In this document: positions 35,156-42,903 of the stretch, in pieces
How the letters are laid out: every line of letters begins with the position of its first letter
Position numbering within the stretch: position 1 is the stretch's first letter
Assembly: GCA_023409265.1 (NCBI GenBank)
Contig: JAEYHZ010000014.1
Location: 434,001-498,000, forward strand
Source of the DNA: Bacillota bacterium
GTDB taxonomy: Bacteria > Bacillota > Clostridia > Acetivibrionales > DSM-1351
Length of the DNA stretch: 64,000 nt
Direction of reading: 5' to 3'
Notes under the pieces: model-generated
What the model saw: only the letters and a program-made list of their open reading frames with translations
Told to the model about the DNA's origin: nothing
Database searches by the model: none
Position numbers and translations under genes: made by a program

Positions 35156-36946
35156 TTGATTGATATAGGTACCCGGAAACTATTAAAGCCCATTCCTGTC
35201 ATGAAAAAAGTATTTCATATCGTATGGCGTGCATATATGAATCTGACCTTGTGGAAGAAAATGGTCTCAGGTTATGTAATTGTTGTTTTGATTCCCACGT
35301 TAATATTCAGCTTTATATATATCAACCAGGAAACAAAAAACATCGGTGACAGGTACTGTGCCGATGAACAGAAGCTCCTTGAGCAATCATATGCAAATCT
35401 TAAAGAACAGACTTCCCAGATCTCGGTGGTATATCAGCTGTTTCAGAACAGCCAGCCCCTGTCCGGCTATCTCACCGGGAGATATTCCTCAAAGGGAGAT
35501 GAAATATACGGTTATCTGAACGGTATCCGCCCCTTGTTTTCATATATACATACCAGCATCCGCGATATTAAGGAAATTACGGTATTTTCCTACCGTAAGC
35601 CTCTGGTTCTGCTGAGTTCGGACATTATTTACCTCGATACCCGGAATATGGGCTCAAATCCCCCCCTTCCAACATACAAAGGAAGCTGGAAGCTGGAAGG
35701 TGATTCAAAAACACCCCTGTTTATATATGAAAAGGCACTGTTCAATTCAAGTTTCAGCAAAAGCATAGGTGCCCTGAGCATTACAATTGAGGCTTCCAAC
35801 ATGCTGGATATCTTCTCGGTTAATGACGATAAAACAGTGCTGTTTAATTATGAAAACAAATGGCTCACAATACGGAATCACAGCGTTCAATTATATACGG
35901 GGCAACCGGGGGAATCCACACCAATTATATCCGATTACCTGAATAACAGGGATAAAGATTTATTTATAAATACACTGGATATAAATGAATTGAAGGGTAA
36001 AATCGTTTCCATAACACCAAAATCTCAAGTTCTAAAAACCAGAAATTTGTTCGGTATTTTGCTTCCTCTTATTATTTCACTTGTGTTCCTTACTTTTATT
36101 TACTATATGATAATATCCTCGGTCATAAGAAGGATCATAAAATTCACAGGCCATCTGCAGAAAATTGATTACAACTATCTTCATGTATACACAACAGAAG
36201 GTTTTGCCGATGAAGTAGGGTTCCTTATCAAATCTTATAATAACATGATTCTGCGTATCAGTGATCTGGTAAACAGTTTGAATATTGTTACTCTGAAAAA
36301 GAAGGAAGCGGATTTTCACGCTCTGCAGGCACAGATAAAACCGCATTTTATTTATAATTCTCTTGAAACAGTACGTATGATGGCAGAGGCCAACGGCACG
36401 CCGGATGTGGCTGACATCCTGTACAATCTGGGACGTTTTTTGAGATACAATATTTCCTCCAACAAAGATGTCACCCAACTAAAAAATGAAATTGAAAATG
36501 TCAGGAACTATCTTGAAATATACAAAGCCAGTATGGGAAAGCGACTGGAATATTCCATACAGATAGACTGTATGATAGATGATCTGAGCTGTCCCGGCTT
36601 TATTTTACAGCCGCTTGTGGAAAACTGTATCCATCACGGTATTGTCGGTATTAATTCAACTCTTGTAGTGAATTTAAGAGTCTATGAAGCTGATAGCAAT
36701 ATTGTAATATCCATAACCGATAATGGTCCGGGAATTCCTCCCGAACGCCAGTTGAAAATCAATAACGTACTAATGGGTATTGAAACAGATATAGAATTAA
36801 ATGCACTGAAGAGCAGCATAGGAATTACAAATGTAAACGAAAGGATTAAATCTTTCTTTGGAGAGCATTCGGGCTTATTTATGAAAAACGGTGAGCCGGA
36901 AGGGACCGTATGCACTATTATAATCTCAAATATCAGGGGGGATTGA
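35156..36946 (+). CDS. YesM-type sensor histidine kinase
   Basis: A membrane sensor of up to 596 residues. Transmembrane helices at about residues 36-58 and 302-325 bracket an extracellular domain. A HAMP-like segment follows, then the phospho-acceptor box LQAQIKPHFIYNSLETVRMM, the N-box LQPLVENCIHHGI, DNGPGIPP and SIGITNVNERI. The start is uncertain: TTG at 35156 follows AAAGGA, while ATG codons at 35201 and 35237 lack clear ribosome sites. It is divergent from the GH9/SIS importer operon, which it probably controls with the regulator that follows. Confidence 0.92.
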   Translation: MIDIGTRKLLKPIPVMKKVFHIVWRAYMNLTLWKKMVSGYVIVVLIPTLIFSFIYINQETKNIGDRYCADEQKLLEQSYANLKEQTSQISVVYQLFQNSQPLSGYLTGRYSSKGDEIYGYLNGIRPLFSYIHTSIRDIKEITVFSYRKPLVLLSSDIIYLDTRNMGSNPPLPTYKGSWKLEGDSKTPLFIYEKALFNSSFSKSIGALSITIEASNMLDIFSVNDDKTVLFNYENKWLTIRNHSVQLYTGQPGESTPIISDYLNNRDKDLFINTLDINELKGKIVSITPKSQVLKTRNLFGILLPLIISLVFLTFIYYMIISSVIRRIIKFTGHLQKIDYNYLHVYTTEGFADEVGFLIKSYNNMILRISDLVNSLNIVTLKKKEADFHALQAQIKPHFIYNSLETVRMMAEANGTPDVADILYNLGRFLRYNISSNKDVTQLKNEIENVRNYLEIYKASMGKRLEYSIQIDCMIDDLSCPGFILQPLVENCIHHGIVGINSTLVVNLRVYEADSNIVISITDNGPGIPPERQLKINNVLMGIETDIELNALKSSIGITNVNERIKSFFGEHSGLFMKNGEPEGTVCTIIISNIRGD

Positions 36947-36947
36947 T

Positions 36948-37733
36948 TTGGATTTTTTGATTGTAGATGATGACGTAATGATTGTAAAAGGCCTGACGAC
37001 CATTATTAAACAATTTAACATTGAGAACTGTCACATTACTACGGCTTTTAATGCCATTGATGCCCTGAAAATATTAGGCAGCAAGGGAACCGATCTTCTT
37101 ATTACCGATATAGATATGCCGTGCATGAACGGCCTTGACTTAATCAGGGAGGCTCAGGAAAAACAGTACTGCAAACACTTTGTCATTTTAACGGGATATG
37201 AAAAGTTTGATTTTGTGAGACAAGCTCTCCGTTACAAGGTAAATGACTATTTATTAAAGCCAATAAATAAAGAAGAGTTTAAAACCATCATACTTAAAGT
37301 GGAAAGTGAACTGGCTGGCACCGGGAATGCCTCTCTTAGCGCCGGGTTATATGACCTTTCCATTTATAAGGTTTTGAACAAGGCCCGGGGGTGTTCTGAC
37401 AAATTCCGAAAAATAACAGAGTATATATATTCGCATTTTACCATTGATTTATCCCTTGAACAAATCGGTGCAGCCTTTGATCTTAATCCGAATTATATAT
37501 GTTCCTTATTCCAGAACGAACTGAATACAACTTTTCTTTATTTCCTGGACTGTGTCCGTTTAAGCAAAAGTATAGACCTGCTTTTAAGCAACAAAAATGC
37601 CGGTATCAAGCACGTTGCAATGTCGTCCGGTTTCATGAACGAACGCCACTTTTACAAGGTTTTTAAAAAGCGGATAGGAGACACTCCCGGCCAGTTCCGT
37701 CAAAAATATACGTCTACGGATCTTATATCGTAA
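36948..37733 (+). CDS. Short YesN-type response regulator with AraC domain
   Basis: A 261-residue regulator. The receiver domain (1-120) has D7/D8, phospho-acceptor D54 (ITDIDMP) and Lys in YLLKPINKEEF. The AraC domain (about 160-258) has LSLEQIGAAFDLNPNYICSLFQNEL and IKHVAMSSGFMNERHFYKVF. It lacks the 200-300-residue middle region of the other two regulators in this window. A TTG at 36948 follows a G-rich ribosome site one base after the kinase stop. The unusual start may keep its level below that of the kinase. Confidence 0.93.
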   Translation: MDFLIVDDDVMIVKGLTTIIKQFNIENCHITTAFNAIDALKILGSKGTDLLITDIDMPCMNGLDLIREAQEKQYCKHFVILTGYEKFDFVRQALRYKVNDYLLKPINKEEFKTIILKVESELAGTGNASLSAGLYDLSIYKVLNKARGCSDKFRKITEYIYSHFTIDLSLEQIGAAFDLNPNYICSLFQNELNTTFLYFLDCVRLSKSIDLLLSNKNAGIKHVAMSSGFMNERHFYKVFKKRIGDTPGQFRQKYTSTDLIS

Positions 37734-37742
37734 AACATAAAG

Positions 37743-37777
37743 AGCCAGGATTACATGGGAATATAATCCTGGCTTTT
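37743..37777. terminator. Bidirectional terminator between convergent genes
   Basis: An 11-bp perfect stem (agccaggatta at 37743-37753 with 37764-37774) is followed by TTTT on the plus strand and by a T-rich tract on the minus strand. It serves the response-regulator gene and the convergent binding-protein gene at 37818. Confidence 0.85.
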
Positions 37778-37817
37778 AGGCTGTCGCTTTTCAATGTGAT
37801 GTTTTTTTATTAATTTC

Positions 37818-39470
37818 TTAGTTCAGGCCCATTTCCTTAGCCTTTGCATTTACTTCTTCTATCATCTTGCTCAAGCCTTTTCCTTCGTATTCCTTTAGAA
37901 CATCTGCCCACATTTTATCAACAGGATCTTTTCCTGCCATAATCTTGAGCATGAATTCGTAGTCAAGAACCGAGAACTTATCCTTGGTAGGTGTGGATAT
38001 GTCTGTAAGTTTAACTTCATAATCAGGCTGTTTTGTTACCTGTCTTGCATGCTCCAGGTCCTTTATGGCTGCTTCGTGTACTGCCGGATCAATAGTTGAA
38101 TTGTTTGGATCGTACAAATATGCATTGTCAAATTCAACCAGACACTGGAAGTTTGCTGAGGAGGGCTGCTTTTTATCAAGATCTGCCTGGTTGGTAATCT
38201 TGGTAATTTTGTCTCCATCTTTTTTGTAGTCTACATCCTTGACACCGTACCTGTAGAATTCCTTTGTCTCAGGTTGGAGCATATAGTCATACAGCATCAT
38301 GATTCTGTCCATTTTCTTATCGTCCATTTTGTTGCTGAAATAGCTTTCCGACCAATATGTCTTAAATGTACAGTGATATCTGTTTCCATCCGTTGACGGG
38401 AAGTAGTCTGCCTTCTTCACCGCATCGAAGAGAGGTACATCGGGATGGAGCTTCTTCCATCTTTCATTTACCTGACTGTTGACATTTCCGTATCCAACCA
38501 GCAGTAACGCAGCAGAAGTTCCCGACACAAATTTGTCATAAGACTGCGTACCCTTCATGTTAGCAATATCTCTGTCTATCATTCTCTGTTCATACATGGT
38601 TCTCATATTTTGCAGAGATGGAAGAGCGAGATCAGTTGTAAGTACTGCAGGAACATATTTTCCGTCTTTCTTTATCCACTTGTAATCGCTTCCGCTGCCA
38701 TCACTCGTTGCAGCAGGATTACTGTATAGCCAGAAGAAACCGCTGATCTGCTTGATGTTATTTGCAGTTAAACCGCTGATTTTCTTTCCTTCAGGATCTT
38801 TTTCCACAATAGCCTTAAGCATTGCATTAAACTCATCCCAGGTTTGAGGTTCCTTTGTTATACCTGCTTTTTGCGCCAGATCCCAGCGATATAAAACTAC
38901 TCTGTCATGGGCACAATAATCCAGAGAATCATATAGGCTTCTTGGAACAGTATATATCTTTCCGTCCTGCTGCTTTAGCGCCTGAATGTCAGGTTTGTTC
39001 ATATATTCTTTGAGAGTAGGGTATTTTGATAAATCTTCAGGAAGTGGCTTTATAACTCCTTGATTTATCCAGTTTCTGTAGTAGGTGGTTCCAACAGCAT
39101 CAATGGACATAATGTCTGGCATGTCACCGGATGCTGACCAGATCTGAGCTTTCTGAGTATAGTCATCCCAGGTAATCTGACGAGGCTTCATAGTAATATT
39201 GAGCTTTTTGTACATTGCCTGCAGGAACTGGTCATTATCTGCATTTGCAAGTGCTTCGTCTATACCCCATAGTGCAACTGTTATGTCCATTTTTTCACTT
39301 ACGTCTGTTGCCGCAGTACCGGTACTGCTTTCAGCGCTGACTGATGATACGGCAGAAACTGAGGTCTGAGTGTCACCGGTTTTTTCTGTGGATCCTCCAC
39401 AAGCAGCAACACCGGAAACAAGCATAGCAGACATTAACATCACTGCCAAACTGCGTTTAAACTTACCCAT
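37818..39470 (-). CDS. Sugar-binding lipoprotein, LplA type
   Basis: A 550-residue extracellular binding protein. The lipobox is VAAC with Cys24, then a Thr/Ser/Val/Ala linker to about residue 57. The mature region has DMPDIMSIDAVGTTYYRNWINQGVIKPLPEDL and GKIYTVPRSLYDSL, typical of the large Lpl-type group. It is third in a permease/permease/binding protein operon (41478 to 37818). Both GH16 genes lie upstream on the same strand, suggesting uptake of products from the secreted GH16 enzyme (inference). Confidence 0.92.
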   Translation of the reverse strand: MGKFKRSLAVMLMSAMLVSGVAACGGSTEKTGDTQTSVSAVSSVSAESSTGTAATDVSEKMDITVALWGIDEALANADNDQFLQAMYKKLNITMKPRQITWDDYTQKAQIWSASGDMPDIMSIDAVGTTYYRNWINQGVIKPLPEDLSKYPTLKEYMNKPDIQALKQQDGKIYTVPRSLYDSLDYCAHDRVVLYRWDLAQKAGITKEPQTWDEFNAMLKAIVEKDPEGKKISGLTANNIKQISGFFWLYSNPAATSDGSGSDYKWIKKDGKYVPAVLTTDLALPSLQNMRTMYEQRMIDRDIANMKGTQSYDKFVSGTSAALLLVGYGNVNSQVNERWKKLHPDVPLFDAVKKADYFPSTDGNRYHCTFKTYWSESYFSNKMDDKKMDRIMMLYDYMLQPETKEFYRYGVKDVDYKKDGDKITKITNQADLDKKQPSSANFQCLVEFDNAYLYDPNNSTIDPAVHEAAIKDLEHARQVTKQPDYEVKLTDISTPTKDKFSVLDYEFMLKIMAGKDPVDKMWADVLKEYEGKGLSKMIEEVNAKAKEMGLN

Positions 39471-39567
39471 ATAATTGTCCCCCTTTGATTTATATTTAGG
39501 AACTTTTAAATTTTTATTTAATCATTCCTTGGTATCATTTCAAACACCGATACTAAAATCCAAATAA

Positions 39568-40506
39568 CTATTCTTTTATTGACCCAACCATTATTCCTCT
39601 TACAAAGTGCTTCTGAAGGAATGGATACACGCACATAATAGGTATGGCAGATATAACAATGGAGGCCATCTGTGTAGCCTGTATGCCCACACCTGCCTTG
39701 CTTTCAACAACAGCTGCCGCTGAAGAGCTAAGCTGTACATTCATATTTATCAACAGCTCACGCAAATATATCTGTAATGGAACCTTTGCCGAATCACTGA
39801 TAAATATCAGTGCGTTATACCATTCATTCCACCTGTCCACTGCATAAAACAAGGCAAAGGTCGCAATAAACGGTTTTGATATTGGAAGAACTATCTTCCA
39901 CAGTATATATAAATCATTTGCTCCATCTACCTTTGCAGATTCTTCAATGCTGTCAGGAAGAGAATTAAAGTAATTTTTCATTATTATCAGGTACATGGTG
40001 GTTATACCTGTAGGAATCACCATTACCAGTATATTATTCACCAGATTGAGGGACTGAACAACCAGATAGTATGGTATCAGGCCTCCTGAGAAGAACATTG
40101 TAAAAAGAATTGCTGACAGAATGATATTTCGTCCCGGCATGGACTTCTTTGATAGTGCATATGCTCCCACAACTGAAAGAAACATATTTAAGGTTACTCC
40201 GGCGACGGTAACGAATACCGACACGCCAAAAGCCCTGTAAAAATTAGCCTCAATAAATAGGTTCTTATAGGTTGTAAGATCAAAGGAATAGGGCAGCAGG
40301 TAAACCGGGTGCTTTGCCATTCCCTCTACGCTGGCGAAGGATAGTATTATAACATTATAGAATGGAAAAACTGCTACAAGAGCCAGGATTACCAGTATTG
40401 CCGTTACTACAGCATTAATTGCCAGATCACTTTTCTGTAATTTAATCCCAAAACCTTTATTCTTCTGCTTGACGGATCTTTGATCCGGATATGTCTCTGT
40501 ATTCAT
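39568..40506 (-). CDS. Sugar ABC transporter permease, LplC type
   Basis: A 312-residue permease. A hydrophilic tail of about 30 residues precedes the first membrane helix (VVTAILVILALVAVFPFYNV). The EAA loop is PDSIEESAKVDGANDLYILWKIVLP, and the conserved end is KHFVRGIMVGSIKE. The frame is open to 40539, but ATGGGAGA precedes the ATG at 40506. It lies 33 bases after the LplB-type permease. Confidence 0.93.
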   Translation of the reverse strand: MNTETYPDQRSVKQKNKGFGIKLQKSDLAINAVVTAILVILALVAVFPFYNVIILSFASVEGMAKHPVYLLPYSFDLTTYKNLFIEANFYRAFGVSVFVTVAGVTLNMFLSVVGAYALSKKSMPGRNIILSAILFTMFFSGGLIPYYLVVQSLNLVNNILVMVIPTGITTMYLIIMKNYFNSLPDSIEESAKVDGANDLYILWKIVLPISKPFIATFALFYAVDRWNEWYNALIFISDSAKVPLQIYLRELLINMNVQLSSSAAAVVESKAGVGIQATQMASIVISAIPIMCVYPFLQKHFVRGIMVGSIKE

Positions 40507-40539
40507 AAATTTTCTCCCATATTTTATATGATATAACAA

Positions 40540-41478
40540 CTAGAACAAACCTTGCTCTCCGGATTTTTTAACAAGAGTATTTGCAAGATATATCATGATA
40601 ACGTTAATTGCGGATTTCAAGAAGCCTACAGCAGTCATATAGCCGAAATCGGCACCGACAGTAAAGGTTGTACGGTAAACAAATGTATCAATGGTATCTG
40701 CTACTCCGTATACGGGAGAACTGTAAAGATTAAATATCTGGTCGAAGCTTGAGCCCAGATTCAGCATCTGTCCAATGGTCAGAATGAAGAGAATTGCTAC
40801 TGTGGGTCGGATACCGGGCCAGGTGATGTATCTTATCTGATGCCATCTGTTTGCACCATCTATTTTAGCTGCTTCATAAAGCTCTGGAGATATCCCCGCC
40901 AGAGCGGCAATATATATAATGGAATCCCAGCCTATCTCTTTCCATATGTGTGATATGTAAATAACCGGTCTGAATACCGAGGGGTCTGACAAAAACGGAA
41001 CTGTATTGCCGCCGAGATTTGAAATTATCTGGTTTACTACGCCGCTCTGCCCCAGAATGTTGGTCATTATTCCGGCAAGTACTATCCAGGAAATGAAATG
41101 TGGAAAAGTTAATATGGTTTGAAAAACCTTTTTGGCTCTGTGAAATATTAATTCATTAAGTAGAATGGCCAGAATTATGGGAGTAGGAAAGTGAAATATG
41201 AGCTTTCCAAAGCTTATAATCACTGTATTTTTAAAAGCAGTCCAAAAACCTGCATCGCTCATCAATTCCGTAAAATGCTGAAAACCAATCCAGGGACTTC
41301 CTAATATGCCTTTTCCATAGTGAAAGGTTTTGAAGGCGAGAGTTATTCCGTACATGGGTGCATATGCAAATATTGCATACCAGGCCACTACAGGAAGCAG
41401 CATAAGGTAAAAGTATTTATAATGTGCAATAGATTTTAAGAGCGATGGGCTCTTGTTAGTTGACAACTCTTTTTTCAT
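40540..41478 (-). CDS. Sugar ABC transporter permease, LplB type
   Basis: A 312-residue permease. The first membrane helix and signature are YFYLMLLPVVAWYAIFAYAPMYGITLAFK. The EAA loop is SPELYEAAKIDGANRWHQIRYITWPG. Seventeen more codons are open upstream, but AGGAGG stands five bases before the ATG at 41478. It is first in its operon. The 264 bases to the cytoplasmic GH16 gene hold AT-rich sequence with no clear operator. Confidence 0.93.
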   Translation of the reverse strand: MKKELSTNKSPSLLKSIAHYKYFYLMLLPVVAWYAIFAYAPMYGITLAFKTFHYGKGILGSPWIGFQHFTELMSDAGFWTAFKNTVIISFGKLIFHFPTPIILAILLNELIFHRAKKVFQTILTFPHFISWIVLAGIMTNILGQSGVVNQIISNLGGNTVPFLSDPSVFRPVIYISHIWKEIGWDSIIYIAALAGISPELYEAAKIDGANRWHQIRYITWPGIRPTVAILFILTIGQMLNLGSSFDQIFNLYSSPVYGVADTIDTFVYRTTFTVGADFGYMTAVGFLKSAINVIMIYLANTLVKKSGEQGLF

Positions 41479-41742
41479 TGTAACCTCCTGGAACAGTAAA
41501 AGCTTCTTCGTATGATGTTGTCTTGCCAATTACTTTAATGCACTTGAGTTACAAATTTATTTTAGCAACTGTAGACTATGTAAACCATAAACACAGCTTA
41601 GATAAAATATGTATTATGATTAGTGATTTTTGAGAAACTTAAGGATAATTCCACACTTTACCTAACTTCCGTCCATTGGAACACTTCCGTGCAGGTTAAA
41701 AATCAGTAAGTTGATAAAAATTCCTCTAACTTTATAACAAAA

Positions 41743-42636
41743 TTACATAATTGAGTCCCAACGCTTTATTCCTTTATTCCTGAAGTTATTTACCTGTTTT
41801 AAAATACTTTCGGTGGGCATGACATCATTTTTAGCATGAAACACCCAATCAACGTCCATTACATAGGTTCTTTTACTGCCTGAAGGCAATAAGGAATCTT
41901 TCTCATTTAAAAACCAAAGGTTAAAGGAAATATTCATTAAGGCCCTGGGATAAAATTTATCTTCATGAACTGCCTTCAGTTCTCCGTCAATATAATATTT
42001 TACAGTGCCTTCAGCCACAACACATACAAGGATGTGCCAACCTTCATGACTTTCATTAATGTAATTGTTGGCGTTGTCCATTTTGAAATCGGGATAATCC
42101 TGATAGGTATGCCAGGATGTTAACCACATTGTCGCACCTGCTTTTCCCCAGCCACCATTGCCTAGATATTCAAAATCACACTCACTGTATAAAGGGTCGT
42201 TGGCGTATCTTAACGGAGATATGGTAAAGAAGGTCTCATTTATCTTATCGCCGGGTTCTCCCGATTCTGGTCTATCGGTAAACCTTACTCTTGCTGCATA
42301 AGTCCCCTCAAAGTACTTTGTTTCATGCAGAATCTCTGCCTGGCTGCAGCCTGAAGCTGTTCCGTCAGTGGAAGCACTAAGCCGCATAAGCCTGTTATCA
42401 GGACTATCCGGATCATCAATAAAGCTGATATTATGTTTTGACCAGCTGCAGCCCACCGGCCCCGGCCCTGCTACTCCCTCCTTCAGAGACCACTTGAAGT
42501 GGGCAAGCTTTATATCGTCCGATCCGCAATAGTCAAAATCATCAAACATAAACTGTCTGTCATTCATAAGCTCATTACCTTTCGGTGTATTAACTTTCTG
42601 CTCTTTGGAAGTTGTATTATGTGTACTTTCGTTCAT
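41743..42636 (-). CDS. GH16-family glycosidase, cytoplasmic (no signal peptide)
   Basis: A 297-residue beta-jelly-roll enzyme of the laminarinase/agarase superfamily. The catalytic motif E-x-D-x-E is Glu152-Cys-Asp154-Phe-Glu156 (SECDFEYLGNGGWGK). It aligns by eye over its length with the secreted GH16 domain at 42904-45369: GPGPVGCSWSKHN, the catalytic block, then YVMDVDWVFHA. With no signal peptide it would act on imported oligosaccharides. GGAGAA stands before the ATG. Substrate unknown: beta-glucan or beta-galactan are the family options. It probably arose by duplication from, or with, its neighbour. Confidence 0.88.
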   Translation of the reverse strand: MNESTHNTTSKEQKVNTPKGNELMNDRQFMFDDFDYCGSDDIKLAHFKWSLKEGVAGPGPVGCSWSKHNISFIDDPDSPDNRLMRLSASTDGTASGCSQAEILHETKYFEGTYAARVRFTDRPESGEPGDKINETFFTISPLRYANDPLYSECDFEYLGNGGWGKAGATMWLTSWHTYQDYPDFKMDNANNYINESHEGWHILVCVVAEGTVKYYIDGELKAVHEDKFYPRALMNISFNLWFLNEKDSLLPSGSKRTYVMDVDWVFHAKNDVMPTESILKQVNNFRNKGIKRWDSIM

Positions 42637-42781
42637 AAATGTTTCTCCTTTTTTGTATCAGTCCATATTTTAACTGCGTCGTGAATTCTTTCCTCTTTAA
42701 TTTGAATTTTGAGTCAAGTTTAGCATTTATACTATTAGAAACATATTTATAAAACTTATTAAATCTATACAAAATTCTTAT

Positions 42782-42824
42782 AAAAAAATAAAGTGGCCCA
42801 TAAGTTCTGCCACTTTATTTTTTA
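42782..42824 (-). terminator. Rho-independent terminator after the secreted GH16 gene
   Basis: aataaagtggc and its complement form a stem extended by A/T runs (42782-42797 with 42809-42824). Read on the minus strand it ends in a run of T. It lies about 80 bases past the 42904 stop, in the gap before the cytoplasmic GH16 gene, so the two GH16 genes have separate transcripts. Confidence 0.85.
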
Positions 42825-42903
42825 CTCATATAATTCCAGTCCATAGACTTTAATATCAGTCAACTTCACAAGCAATTATTTTAAGCAAAGATATTAAAAG
42901 GAA

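Noticed and set aside
39510..39535. Partial resemblance to the 1702-1866 element end (atttaatcat...cct)
   Set aside because: Only about 11 bases match in AT-rich sequence, and there is no inverted partner.
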